Source of the DNA: Streptomyces venezuelae ATCC 10712
GTDB lineage: Bacteria; Actinomycetota; Actinomycetes; Streptomycetales; Streptomycetaceae
DNA: 64,000 nucleotides
Direction of reading: 5' to 3'
Assembly (NCBI RefSeq): GCF_008639165.1
Contig: NZ_CP029197.1
Location: 1,984,001 to 2,048,000 of the forward strand
Under the pieces are notes generated by a model, which was not told the origin of the DNA, made no database searches, and worked only from the letters and a program-made list of their open reading frames with translations. This document shows, piece by piece, positions 8,906-17,379 of this stretch. The stretch's first letter is position 1, and every line of letters starts with the position of its first letter. The translations under genes and the position numbers were made by a program.

Positions 8906-9688
8906 GTGCCGGTCCTTCCCGGAGCCGAGCCGTACCGCCATGAAGGCGGAGAGGTCGGCGTCCTTCTCTGTCACGGATTCACCGGTTCCCCGCAGTCGAT
9001 GCGTCCGTGGGCCGAGTTCCTGGCCGCCCGCGGCCTGACGGTGTCGGTGCCCCTGCTGCCCGGCCACGGCACCCGCTGGCAGGACATGCAGCTCACCACC
9101 TGGCGCGACTGGTACGCGGAGGTGGACCGGGCCCTGAGCGAGCTCCTGGAGCGGTGCGCGACCGTGTTCGTCTTCGGCCTCTCCATGGGCGGGGCGCTCG
9201 CCCTGCGGCTCGCCGCGAAGCACGGGGACGCCGTGAAGGGCGTCGTCCTGGTCAACCCGGGCAACAAGGTGCACGGCCTCGCGGCGTACGCCCTGCCGGT
9301 CGTCCGCCACCTGGTCCCCTCCACCAAGGGCATCGCGAGCGACATCGCCAAGGAGGGCGTGACCGAGATCGGCTACGACCGGGTGCCGCTGCACTCGGCG
9401 CACTCCCTGCGCCACTTCTTCCGGACCGTGGACGCGGAGCTCCCACAGGTCACACAGCCGGTGGTACTGCTCCACAGCCCCCAGGACCACGTCGTGCCGC
9501 CGGCCGACTCGGCCCGGATCCTCTCCCGGATCTCCTCGACGGACGTCAAGGAGATCCTGCTGGAACAGAGCTACCACGTGGCGACGTTGGACCATGACGC
9601 GGAGCGGATCTTCGACGAGAGCCTGGCCTTCGTCGAGCGTCTCGCCCCGGGACTGGTCGACGAGCAGGGGAGCAGGAGCGGTGGCTGA
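8906..9688 (+). CDS. Alpha/beta hydrolase, Est30-like carboxylesterase/monoacylglycerol lipase
   Basis: A 260-residue cytoplasmic serine hydrolase. The oxyanion loop is HGFTGSP (about 22), the nucleophile elbow is GLSMGG (Ser about 93), the Asp is in SPQDHVVP (about 193) and the His in SYHVATLDHD (about 222). The layout resembles bacterial Est30-type esterases that cleave short to medium acyl esters or monoglycerides. GTG 8906 is preceded by ACAGGAG. The next gene begins inside this one's last codons (8-bp overlap), so the two are translationally coupled. Being divergent from an acyltransferase fits a lipid-turnover role, which is inference. Confidence 0.85.
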   Translation: MPVLPGAEPYRHEGGEVGVLLCHGFTGSPQSMRPWAEFLAARGLTVSVPLLPGHGTRWQDMQLTTWRDWYAEVDRALSELLERCATVFVFGLSMGGALALRLAAKHGDAVKGVVLVNPGNKVHGLAAYALPVVRHLVPSTKGIASDIAKEGVTEIGYDRVPLHSAHSLRHFFRTVDAELPQVTQPVVLLHSPQDHVVPPADSARILSRISSTDVKEILLEQSYHVATLDHDAERIFDESLAFVERLAPGLVDEQGSRSGG

Positions 9689-10352
9689 GCAGCAGGACGG
9701 CGGCGAGCGGGAGCCGCAGCCCATCGACGAGGAGGCGGCCTGGGCCGCGATCGTCGCCGGCTACGGCGAGGAGCCCGCGGACCCGCCGGGTGCGAAGCCG
9801 TACCGGACCGTGGAGAACCTGTCGCTGCCGGAACCCGACGACGACGGCGACGCCGACCATGCCGGCGGCGAGGTGCGGCCGACCCTCGGCGAGGCCACGC
9901 CCTGGAAGCCCAGGCCGACGCCCGGGGCCCCGGCGGACACCGCCGAGGAGCCCGGGTCCGGGGCGGACGAGGAGCCGGAGGCGGGCCCCGAGCGGCCCGC
10001 GCTCGGCAGCTCGATCGTCTTCGCCCCCGGAGTGCGGCCGGCCGGCCCCCGGGACTATGCGCCGGCCGAGCCGGACGACGGCCCCGGCGGCGCCGACGAG
10101 GGGCACTTCGTGCCGCCGGAGCCGCCGCCGCTGCCCGAGGCGGACGTGACGACCAAGTTCGCCTGGCTCGCGGTGGTCGGCGGCCCGGTCCTGATGCTGG
10201 TCGCCGTGCTCCTCAGCTGGGACATGACCTGGTGGCTGACCACGCTCTGCGTCGGCGGCTTCCTCGGCGGCTTCGCGACCCTGGTGGGCCGCATGAAGCA
10301 CGACGACGATGACGACGGCTTCGACGACCCGGGCCGCGGCGCGGTGGTGTGA
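9681..10352 (+). CDS. Conserved Streptomyces membrane protein, acidic/proline-rich cytoplasmic part
   Basis: A 223-residue protein with no recognised enzyme domain. Residues 1-155 are acidic, Pro/Gly-rich and low in complexity, including PYRTVENLSLPEP and a GSSIVFAPG segment. Residues about 160-205 form two membrane helices (FAWLAVVGGPVLMLVAVLL and WWLTTLCVGGFLGGFATL). The C-terminus has a run of Asp (KHDDDDDGFDD). GTG 9681 overlaps the esterase stop by 8 bp and has AGCAGGAG upstream. Function is unknown; the coupling suggests it acts with or anchors the esterase. Confidence 0.72.
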   Translation: MAEQQDGGEREPQPIDEEAAWAAIVAGYGEEPADPPGAKPYRTVENLSLPEPDDDGDADHAGGEVRPTLGEATPWKPRPTPGAPADTAEEPGSGADEEPEAGPERPALGSSIVFAPGVRPAGPRDYAPAEPDDGPGGADEGHFVPPEPPPLPEADVTTKFAWLAVVGGPVLMLVAVLLSWDMTWWLTTLCVGGFLGGFATLVGRMKHDDDDDGFDDPGRGAVV

Positions 10353-10374
10353 GCGGGCCTCGGGGGTGTCTCGT

Positions 10375-10414
10375 CGATCAGGCGGCCGGATCAGCCGCGA
10401 GCCCGGCCTGATCG
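10375..10414. terminator. Probable shared terminator between convergent genes
   Basis: CGATCAGGC (10375-10383) pairs with GCCTGATCG (10406-10414) across a loop that can itself fold (GCGGC with GCCGC). It lies in the 74-bp gap between the membrane protein and the convergent EEP gene. Confidence 0.5.
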
Positions 10415-10426
10415 GCACGGCGCCCC

Positions 10427-11173
10427 CTACGGCGTCGCCGGGACCCGGACCGCCGCCAGGACCGGGAGGTGGTCGGTGGCGGCCCGCAGGTCCGCGGGGT
10501 CGAGGTCCGTCGGCACCCCGCAGCCGAGGAACTCGACCCCCGGGGTGGCCAGGATCGCGTCGATCCGCTGATGCGGATCGGCGGGCGTCGAGGTGTGCTC
10601 GCCGCCCCACGGGCTGACCTCCCAGCCGTCCTGGAGCTCCTTCGCCAGCCGGCGGAAGGCCGGTCCCCCGGGCCCTTCGTTGAGGTCGCCGGCGACCAGG
10701 GCGTACGGGGTGCCCAGGGCGGCGACCCGGTCGAGGACCATCCCCGCCTGCGCGTACCGCTCGTCCTGCCGCAGGCTCAGATGGCAGCTGACGAGTCCGA
10801 CGCGGGCCCCGGCGAAGCGGACGACGGCGGTCGCGAGGCCGCGCCGGTGCAGTCCGGGGGTGAGGGGCAGCAGCACGTCCTCGGTGCGTTCCACGGTGGC
10901 CCGCAGGGAGCACAGCAGCATGGGTCCGGCCGCGGTGGCGCCGCCGCTGAGCATGACGAGCTCGCTCTTGGCGGCGAGCCGGGCGGCGTGTTTGCGCCAG
11001 CGGAAGAAGCGCGGGGCCTCCTGGACGAAGACGAGGTCCGGGTCGCAGGCCCGGATCACCCGGGCGAGGGCGTCCTCGTCGTCGCGCATCGAGCGCACGT
11101 TGTAGCTGAGGACCCGGAGGACGGCCGAACCGTCCGCCTCGGTGCGGGAGTTGGGCAGCTCACTGATCGCCAT
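10427..11173 (-). CDS. Endonuclease/exonuclease/phosphatase (EEP) family protein
   Basis: A 248-residue protein of the EEP fold, whose members are metal-dependent phosphodiesterases acting on nucleic acids, phosphoinositides or sphingomyelin. Family motifs are present: LSYNVRSM, FVQEAP (metal Glu), SCHLSL, AGDLNEGP and the C-terminal TDHLPVLA with the catalytic Asp-His. No signal peptide is seen, so it is probably cytoplasmic. ATG 11173 starts just upstream of the long hairpin that ends glkA transcription, so it needs its own promoter or read-through. The substrate cannot be told from sequence. Confidence 0.82.
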   Translation of the reverse strand: MAISELPNSRTEADGSAVLRVLSYNVRSMRDDEDALARVIRACDPDLVFVQEAPRFFRWRKHAARLAAKSELVMLSGGATAAGPMLLCSLRATVERTEDVLLPLTPGLHRRGLATAVVRFAGARVGLVSCHLSLRQDERYAQAGMVLDRVAALGTPYALVAGDLNEGPGGPAFRRLAKELQDGWEVSPWGGEHTSTPADPHQRIDAILATPGVEFLGCGVPTDLDPADLRAATDHLPVLAAVRVPATP

Positions 11174-11182
11174 GACAGGTAA

Positions 11183-11236
11183 CGTACGGCAACCGCCCGC
11201 CGCGTCCAGGGGGACGCGACGGGCGGTTGCCGTACG
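11183..11236 (-). terminator. Long terminator hairpin downstream of glkA
   Basis: A perfect 17-bp stem (11183-11199 with 11220-11236) continues, after one mismatch, into seven more pairs (11201-11207 with 11212-11218). It starts 10 bases after the glucokinase stop on the minus strand and ends 10 bases before the EEP gene start. Confidence 0.9.
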
Positions 11237-11245
11237 AGGGTTCGC

Positions 11246-12187
11246 TCAGCCCTGGCGGGCGAGGTCCGCGGCGCCGACGAGACCGGCCTTGTTGCCGAGC
11301 TGGGCCGCCAGGACCTGGGCGTGCGGGCGCCACTGACCGCCGATCAGCCAGCGCCGGAAGGACTTGCGGATCGGGTCGAGGACCAGGTCGCCCTCGTCCG
11401 AGACGCCGCCGCCGACGATGAACGCCGAGGGGTCGAAGAGCGAGGCCAGGTCCGCGAGGCCGGCCCCGGCCCAGCGGGCCAGCTCGCGGAAGGAGTCGAT
11501 GGCGACCGGGTCGCCCGCGCGGGCGGCCTGGCTGACGTGACGGCCCTCGATGCCCTCGGGGGTGCCGTCGCCGAGCCCGAGGAGGACCTCGGCCCGCTCG
11601 GGGGTGGCGTTGGCGCGCTGCTTGGCGTACCGCACGAGGGCGCGCCCGGAGGCGTACTGCTCCCAGCAGCCCTGGCTGCCGCAGCCGCACAGCAGGCCGT
11701 CCGGGACCACCCGGATGTGGCCGAACTCGGCGGCGACGCCGAAGCGTCCGCGGCGCAGCTTGTTGCCGATGATGATGCCGCCGCCGAGGCCGGTGCCGAG
11801 GGTGATGCAGATGACGTCCTCGTGGCCCTTGCCGGCGCCGAACTTGTACTCGCCCCAGGCCGCCGCGTTGGCGTCGTTCTCGACGACGACGGGGAGGCCG
11901 ACCCGCTGCTCGACCTTGTCCTTGAGCGGCTCGTGCCGCCAGTCGATGTTCGGCGCGAAGAGGACGGTGGCACGCTTGTCGTCGACGTAGCCCGCGGCCC
12001 CGATGCCGACGGCCTCGATCGAGTGGCCCTTGCCGGCCTCGGACACAGCGGCGCTGATCGCGTCGACGATGCCCTCGGGGGTCGGCGGGGTGGGCACCTT
12101 GTGCGTGTCGAGGATGTTGCCCTCCTCGTCGACCACGCCGGCCGCGATCTTCGTGCCGCCGATGTCGACGCCGATGGTGAGTCCCAT
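11246..12187 (-). CDS. glkA: ROK-family glucokinase
   Basis: A 313-residue ATP-dependent glucokinase that phosphorylates glucose to glucose-6-phosphate. In Streptomyces GlkA is also needed for glucose catabolite repression. The phosphate loop DIGGTKIAAG is at residues 8-17, ENDANAAAWGE contains the catalytic Asp region, EFGHIRV is the sugar-binding ROK signature, and CGCGSQGCWE is the zinc-binding Cys cluster. Length matches the roughly 317 residues of S. coelicolor GlkA. ATG 12187 follows GAGGGA. The gene upstream on the same strand is the DUF5304 gene, as beside S. coelicolor glkA (SCO2127-SCO2126). Confidence 0.95.
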   Translation of the reverse strand: MGLTIGVDIGGTKIAAGVVDEEGNILDTHKVPTPPTPEGIVDAISAAVSEAGKGHSIEAVGIGAAGYVDDKRATVLFAPNIDWRHEPLKDKVEQRVGLPVVVENDANAAAWGEYKFGAGKGHEDVICITLGTGLGGGIIIGNKLRRGRFGVAAEFGHIRVVPDGLLCGCGSQGCWEQYASGRALVRYAKQRANATPERAEVLLGLGDGTPEGIEGRHVSQAARAGDPVAIDSFRELARWAGAGLADLASLFDPSAFIVGGGVSDEGDLVLDPIRKSFRRWLIGGQWRPHAQVLAAQLGNKAGLVGAADLARQG

Positions 12188-12253
12188 GTGTCCCTCAGTT
12201 TTCGGTCGAGCCCCGCTAGGGCCCACCGTACCCGAGGGGGACGGGCGTCCCGA

Positions 12254-12739
12254 TCAGTCGAGGTCGATGTGCTGGCCGGTTCCCGGCCCCTCGTCGCCCT
12301 TGCGGGGGTCCTCGGTGCCGTCCCCGTCGGACTGCCCGACCGGCCCTTCCGTGTCCCGGCGCGGGTCGCTCGGGTCGTCCGGGGACACCTTCTCGTCCCG
12401 CGTCCAGCGGCTCTCGTGGGCCTCGACGGCGGAGCGGTAGGCGGCGAGCAGTTCGTTCCCGGCGGCGGCGAGGTGGTCGAAGACCTGCGGGTTGCGCTCG
12501 ATGACGGGCTCGACGACCGACTTCGCCTGGTTGACGAGCTGCTGCACGGTCTGCGCGGCCTGCCCGGCGAGCAGCGGGTTCCCGAGGCCGCCGGAGACCT
12601 TCTCGGCGACGGCTTCGAAGAGCTTGCGGAACTCGTCGGCGGCGGAGCCGGTCTCCGCCCCGCGCTGCGCCCGGCGGCGGGCCTTCTCCGCCTCCAGGTC
12701 CTCGGCGCAGGCCTTGGCCCAGGCGTCCGAATCGCTCAT
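12254..12739 (-). CDS. DUF5304 protein upstream of glkA (SCO2127-like)
   Basis: A 161-residue soluble protein starting MSDSDAWAKACAEDLEAE. The first 110 residues are helical and Ala/Glu-rich; the tail is an acidic, disordered-looking stretch with Asp/Gly/Pro. ATG 12739 has CTGAGGAGT upstream. It precedes glkA with a 66-bp gap on the same strand. In S. coelicolor the corresponding gene has been linked to glucose uptake and glucokinase-dependent repression, as I recall. No catalytic motif is visible. Confidence 0.8.
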   Translation of the reverse strand: MSDSDAWAKACAEDLEAEKARRRAQRGAETGSAADEFRKLFEAVAEKVSGGLGNPLLAGQAAQTVQQLVNQAKSVVEPVIERNPQVFDHLAAAGNELLAAYRSAVEAHESRWTRDEKVSPDDPSDPRRDTEGPVGQSDGDGTEDPRKGDEGPGTGQHIDLD

Positions 12740-12782
12740 GGCGTACTCCTCAGTGGCTGGTACTTCGACGGTACACGCCCGC

Positions 12783-13913
12783 TCAGGAGGTGCGGGGCCA
12801 GAGGCCGGGGTCCGGGGTGAAGCGCACCCGGAGGTCTCCTTCGACGAGCCCGGCGCCGGTCACGGTGCAGCGGCGCAGGGCGGCCGGCAGCGGGATGTTC
12901 CGGCGGAAGGCGCCGACGGTGAGGAGCAGTTCGTCACCCCTGCGGACGAGCGACAGCTCCTCCTTGACGGCCCCGGGCAGGCCGATGTGCCACACCAGGA
13001 CGCCGTCCGCCTCCCGCCGGTCCTCGACGGTCCACTCCGGTACGGGGTCGGGGTCGGCGGCGGGGCGGGCGGGCGCGAGCAGCGCGAGGTCCTCGGGCCC
13101 GCGCGGGTCACGGCCGAGGTGGGGCAGCTCGTCGACGAGGGCTCCGGCGGCGCGGAGTTCCGCGAGGTGGCGGTGCTGCTGGGTGGTGAGACCGGCCAGC
13201 CACGGGTCGTCGGAGTCGGCGGGCAGCAGCCGGTTGGCGACGACGGCGTCGAGGGCGAGGCCCTGGAGGGCGAGGCCGAGCCGGGCGGCGCGCAGGGCGC
13301 GGACGGCGGCGGGCCCGGGTTCGAGGACCAGTCTGACGCTGGTCGTGGGGGCGTCGACGACGGCCTGTACGGCGGCCAGCTCGGCCTCCCAGCGGGCGGT
13401 GGTCTCGTACAGCCACTGGGCGGGCATGGGCACCCCGGCGAGCTGGGCGAGCATCGGGCGCAGGGCGCGGGCGGCCTGCCGCTCCGGGGGCAGGAGGCGG
13501 CGCAGGTAGCGGCGGAGCTGCTCGGGCAGGGCGAGGACGGCGAGGGCCTCGGGGAGCGGCGGGAGGTCGACGACGGCGAGCTCGTGGCCGCCTTCGGCGG
13601 CGTCGCGCAGGGAGCGCAGCAGGGCGAACTGGCGGCTGCCGGGGAGCTCGGTGAGCTCGGCCTCCTCGAAGGGCGAGGCGCCCAGCAGGTCGAGGGCGGT
13701 GGCGGAGCGGGCCTGGAGGGCGAGGAACTCGCGACGGAAGTCGGTGGCGGGCTCGGGGCGCAGGACCCGGAGGCCGCCCTCGCTCGGCAGGACGTCGGCG
13801 TCCTCGGAGACGAGCAGGACGCGGCGGCCCGCCCGCGCTTCGGCGAGGGCGGTCGCGACGGCGACGGTGGTGCGCCCGGCGCCGCCGAGGCCGGTGACAA
13901 GGATGATCCGCAT
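12783..13913 (-). CDS. ArsA/Get3-like ATPase with degenerate Walker A
   Basis: A 376-residue protein with the ArsA/GET3 layout: N-terminal P-loop region, a helical middle and a C-terminal beta-rich domain (EELSLVRRGDELLLTVGAFRRNIPLP) seen in small-heat-shock-like ArsA tails. The P-loop reads TGLGGAGRTT where active members have KGGVGKTT: the catalytic Lys is Arg and the signature first Lys is absent. The switch region is VVDLPPLPE rather than the usual DTAPTGH. It is followed 31 bp upstream by an SRPBCC gene on the same strand, a pairing that I recall as Rv2184c-Rv2185c in M. tuberculosis. ATP hydrolysis is doubtful, but nucleotide binding may remain. Confidence 0.82.
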   Translation of the reverse strand: MRIILVTGLGGAGRTTVAVATALAEARAGRRVLLVSEDADVLPSEGGLRVLRPEPATDFRREFLALQARSATALDLLGASPFEEAELTELPGSRQFALLRSLRDAAEGGHELAVVDLPPLPEALAVLALPEQLRRYLRRLLPPERQAARALRPMLAQLAGVPMPAQWLYETTARWEAELAAVQAVVDAPTTSVRLVLEPGPAAVRALRAARLGLALQGLALDAVVANRLLPADSDDPWLAGLTTQQHRHLAELRAAGALVDELPHLGRDPRGPEDLALLAPARPAADPDPVPEWTVEDRREADGVLVWHIGLPGAVKEELSLVRRGDELLLTVGAFRRNIPLPAALRRCTVTGAGLVEGDLRVRFTPDPGLWPRTS

Positions 13914-13944
13914 GCGGAGGACGTTACCCGCGCCCTCCGGGGGC

Positions 13945-14382
13945 TCAGGCGGCGGATTCCACGCGCTTCTTCAGGCCCGCCAGCGCCCGGTCGATGATGA
14001 CCTTCTCCGCCTTGCGCTTGATCATGCCGAGCATGGGGATCTTGACGTCCACGGTCAGCTGGTAGGTGACCTCCGTGCGGTCGCCGACCGCGGTCAGCCG
14101 GTAGGAGCCGTCGAGGGAGCGGAGCATCTGGGACTTGACCAGCGTCCAGCTGACCTCGTTGGCCCCGGTCCAGGTGTACGCCAGGGTGTGGTCGTCCTTG
14201 ATCGCTCCGGCGTCGAGCAGCAGCCGGACCTTCTCGGCGCGGCCGGAGTCGTCGGTCTCCAGGACCTCGGCCTCCTTCACCTCGCCGGTCCACTCGGGGT
14301 AGCGGGCGAAGTCGGCGATCACGCCCATGACGTCGGCCGGCGCCGCCTCGATGGTGATGCTCGAGCTGGTGTGTTCGGCCAT
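13945..14382 (-). CDS. SRPBCC (START-like) family protein
   Basis: A 145-residue single-domain protein starting MAEHTSSSITIEA, with PADVMGVIADFARYPEW typical of the polyketide cyclase/dehydrase SRPBCC superfamily. The fold is a helix-grip with a deep pocket for a lipid or other hydrophobic ligand. GGAGGAG precedes ATG 14382. It is transcribed with the degenerate ArsA-like ATPase 31 bp downstream. Ligand unknown; the conserved neighbourhood (acyltransferase, FadD, PimB) makes a lipid plausible, by inference. Confidence 0.87.
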   Translation of the reverse strand: MAEHTSSSITIEAAPADVMGVIADFARYPEWTGEVKEAEVLETDDSGRAEKVRLLLDAGAIKDDHTLAYTWTGANEVSWTLVKSQMLRSLDGSYRLTAVGDRTEVTYQLTVDVKIPMLGMIKRKAEKVIIDRALAGLKKRVESAA

Positions 14383-14473
14383 CGCGGTGGCTCCTCCACT
14401 GTGCGGTCCGGCGGAAGTCAAGGGGGGCACAGGCGTGCCGACGGAAGGCTATCGCGCCGTGACTCCGCCCCCG

Positions 14474-15241
14474 TCACCACTCCAGGGCGAAGGGCCGGCC
14501 GGTGGAGGCGAAGTGGCCGACGTTGACGCATTCGGTCGAGGCGATCCGCATCCGCCGGGCCAGCGGCTGGTGGACGTGGCCGAAGAAGGCGTAGCGGGGC
14601 CGGGTGCGCCGGATGGCGTCGAGCAGGGCGCGGCTGCCGCGCTCGAAGCGGCGGGCGACGGTGTCGTAGGTCAGCTCGGGCACGTCCGGGGGGATGTGGG
14701 AGCAGAGGACGTCGACCTCGCCGAGGGCCTCGACCTTCGCCGCGTACTCCTCGTCCGAGATCTCGTACGGGGTGCGCATGGGGGTGCGCAGTCCGCCGCC
14801 GACGAAGCCGAACACGAGGCCGCCGAGCTCGACCCGCTCGCCGTCGAGGACGGTCGTCCCGGTCCGGGCGAACTCGGGCCAGAAGCGGGGGATGTCGACG
14901 TTGCCGTAGGTGGCGTACGTGGGGGTGGGGAAGGCGGCGAAGAGTTCGGCGTACTGGCGGCGGACGGCGGCCTCGATGGCGGTCTCGCGGTCGACGTCGA
15001 GTTCCGCCCAGAGGCGTCGTCCCAGCTCACGGGCCTCGTCGAAGCGGCGGGCGGTCCGCAGCTCCACGAGCCGGTCGGCGTTCTCGACGCCGAAGAGGTC
15101 GGGGAAGATCCCGCGGCTGTGGTCGGCGTAGTCGAGGAAGAGGACCAGGTCCCCGAGGCATATCAGGGCGTCGGCCCCGTCCCCCGCCCTGGCGAGGTCT
15201 CCGGCGTTGCCGTGCACGTCACTGACCACATGGACTCGCAT
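14474..15241 (-). CDS. Metallophosphoesterase
   Basis: A 255-residue calcineurin-like phosphoesterase. The metal-binding motifs occur in order: SDVHGN (about 7-12), LGDLVLF (about 30), GNVD (about 113), CSHIPPD (about 184) and FGHVHQP (about 220). No signal peptide is present, so it should act in the cytoplasm on a phosphomonoester or diester that the sequence does not reveal. The gene is divergent from the FadD-type ligase across 255 bp. Confidence 0.87.
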   Translation of the reverse strand: MRVHVVSDVHGNAGDLARAGDGADALICLGDLVLFLDYADHSRGIFPDLFGVENADRLVELRTARRFDEARELGRRLWAELDVDRETAIEAAVRRQYAELFAAFPTPTYATYGNVDIPRFWPEFARTGTTVLDGERVELGGLVFGFVGGGLRTPMRTPYEISDEEYAAKVEALGEVDVLCSHIPPDVPELTYDTVARRFERGSRALLDAIRRTRPRYAFFGHVHQPLARRMRIASTECVNVGHFASTGRPFALEW

Positions 15242-15496
15242 GGGCCCACCTTAGGGGGTGTCACCTGCGGTTACTTCCGAGTCGGGAAACCTGTGGATTA
15301 CTGTGCGCAGAGCACCGCCACGTATGTGTGACGCACGGAACATCTGGCCTGGACCCCCTATCCGGAACCATGTACTGATGGGTAACGTCCGGGCAGTCCA
15401 GTCGTGCTCTCCCCCACGGAGCACCCGCCAGTTCTTGGACTTCACCGGTGCATCACACAGAGCCGTGGCGCCGGCGCCCGATGAGGAGCAGCAGTC
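15242..15496. promoter_or_regulatory. Divergent promoter region, phosphoesterase/FadD
   Basis: A 255-bp non-coding gap that is clearly less GC-rich than its surroundings (for example around 15290-15370). Ribosome site GAGGAGCAG precedes the FadD TTG. I see no convincing paired operator or riboswitch here. Confidence 0.5.
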
Positions 15497-17293
15497 TTGC
15501 GCGAGTTCAGCCTTCCGGCCCTGTACGAGGTCCCCGCGGACGGCAACCTGACGGATCTCATCCGCCGCAACGCCTCCCAGCACCCAGACGTGGCCGTGAT
15601 GGGCCGCAAGGTCGACGGCGTGTGGACCGACGTGACCGCCAAGGAGTTCCTCGCGGAGGTCCGGGGGGCCGCCAAGGGGCTGATCGCGGCCGGTGTCGAG
15701 CCGGGCGACCGGGTCGCGCTGCTGTCGCGTACGCGCTACGAGTGGGTGCTCCTCGACTTCGCGATCTGGAGCGCGGGCGGCGTGACCGTCCCCGTGTACG
15801 AGACGAGCTCGCCGGAGCAGATCCAGTGGATCCTCGGTGACTCGGGCGCGACCCTGGTGCTCGTGGAGAGCGCGGCCCACCAGGAGGCGGTGGTGTCGGT
15901 CCAGGGGAACCTGCCGGACCTGAAGGGCATCTGGCAGATCGAGGACGACGCGGTCGCCCAGCTGATCGGGACCGGCCTGGACGTCTCCGACGAGCTGCTC
16001 GACGAGCGCATGTCGGCGGCGAACGCGGACGACCCGGCGACGATCGTCTACACCTCGGGCACGACGGGCCGCCCCAAGGGCTGTGTGCTGACGCACCGGG
16101 CGTTCTTCGCCGAGTGCGGCAACGTGGTGGAGCGGCTGAAGCCCCTCTTCCGTACCGGCGAGTGCTCGGTGCTGCTGTTCCTGCCGGCCGCGCACGTCTT
16201 CGGGCGGCTGGTCGAGGTCGCGTCCGTGATGGCGCCGATCCGGCTCGGCTGCGTCCCGGACATCAAGAACCTCACGGACGAGCTGGCCTCGTTCCGGCCG
16301 ACGCTGATCCTGGGTGTGCCGCGGGTCTTCGAGAAGGTCTACAACTCGGCGCGGGCCAAGGCGCAGGCCGACGGCAAGGGCAAGATCTTCGACAAGGCCG
16401 CGCACACGGCGATCGCGTACAGCAGGGCGCTGAGCACCCCGCAGGGCCCGTCCTTCGGTCTCAAGCTGAAGCACAAGATCTTCGACAAGCTGGTCTTCAG
16501 CAAGCTGCGGGCGGTCCTCGGCGGGCGCGGCGAGTACGCGATCTCGGGCGGCGCGCCGCTGGGCGAGCGGCTCGGCCACTTCTTCCGCGGCATCGGCTTC
16601 ACGGTCCTGGAGGGCTACGGCCTGACGGAGTCCTGCGCGGCGACGGCGTTCAACCCCTGGGACCGGCAGAAGATCGGCACGGTCGGCCAGCCGCTGCCGG
16701 GCTCGGTGGTGCGGATCGCCGACGACGGCGAGGTGCTGCTGCACGGCGAGCACATCTTCTCGCGGTACTGGAACAACGAGGCGGCGACGGCCGAGGCGCT
16801 GGCGGACGGCTGGTTCCACACCGGCGACATCGGCACCCTCGACGAGGACGGCTACCTCGCGATCACCGGCCGGAAGAAGGAGATCCTGGTGACGGCGGGC
16901 GGCAAGAACGTCGCCCCGGCGGTCATCGAGGACCGGATCCGGGCGCACGCGCTGGTCGCGGAGTGCATGGTGGTCGGCGACGGGCGCCCGTTCGTGGGCG
17001 CGCTGGTCACGATCGACGAGGAGTTCCTGGGCCGCTGGGCCTCGGAGCACGGCAAGCCGACGGGTTCGACGGCGGCCACCCTGCGCGACGACGCGGACCT
17101 GGTCGCGGAGGTGCAGCGCGCGATCGACGACGGCAACGCGGCGGTCTCGAAGGCGGAGTCGGTCCGCAAGTTCCGCATCCTCCCGGCCCAGTTCACGGAG
17201 GAGGCGGGCCACATCACCCCGTCCCTGAAGCTGAAGCGCAACGTGGTGGCGAAGGACTTCGCGGACGAGATCGAGGCGATCTACACGGCGTGA
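15497..17293 (+). CDS. Long-chain fatty-acid--CoA ligase (FadD15-like)
   Basis: A 598-residue AMP-forming ligase that activates a fatty acid to acyl-AMP and then acyl-CoA. Signature motifs: YTSGTTGRPKG (about 183), GYGLTESCA (about 373), HTGDIG (about 439) and the hinge/catalytic GRKKEILVTAGGKNVAP (about 455). The TTG start at 15497 is supported by GAGGAG eight bases upstream; no ATG is available nearby. Closest remembered relative is FadD15 of M. tuberculosis (Rv2187), which also sits beside PimB. Substrate chain length is not deducible. Confidence 0.9.
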   Translation: MREFSLPALYEVPADGNLTDLIRRNASQHPDVAVMGRKVDGVWTDVTAKEFLAEVRGAAKGLIAAGVEPGDRVALLSRTRYEWVLLDFAIWSAGGVTVPVYETSSPEQIQWILGDSGATLVLVESAAHQEAVVSVQGNLPDLKGIWQIEDDAVAQLIGTGLDVSDELLDERMSAANADDPATIVYTSGTTGRPKGCVLTHRAFFAECGNVVERLKPLFRTGECSVLLFLPAAHVFGRLVEVASVMAPIRLGCVPDIKNLTDELASFRPTLILGVPRVFEKVYNSARAKAQADGKGKIFDKAAHTAIAYSRALSTPQGPSFGLKLKHKIFDKLVFSKLRAVLGGRGEYAISGGAPLGERLGHFFRGIGFTVLEGYGLTESCAATAFNPWDRQKIGTVGQPLPGSVVRIADDGEVLLHGEHIFSRYWNNEAATAEALADGWFHTGDIGTLDEDGYLAITGRKKEILVTAGGKNVAPAVIEDRIRAHALVAECMVVGDGRPFVGALVTIDEEFLGRWASEHGKPTGSTAATLRDDADLVAEVQRAIDDGNAAVSKAESVRKFRILPAQFTEEAGHITPSLKLKRNVVAKDFADEIEAIYTA

Positions 17294-17307
17294 GCCGTAC
17301 GGCACGG

Positions 17308-17352
17308 ATACGGCCGGAGGCCCGGGGCATCACCCCGGGCCTCCGGCCGTAT
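17308..17352. terminator. Bidirectional terminator between fadD and pimB
   Basis: Perfect 20-bp stem (17308-17327 with 17333-17352) and loop CATCA in the 86-bp gap between convergent genes. Confidence 0.95.
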
Positions 17353-17379
17353 GCGTGTGCGGGTCCCGGAAGCGGGCCG

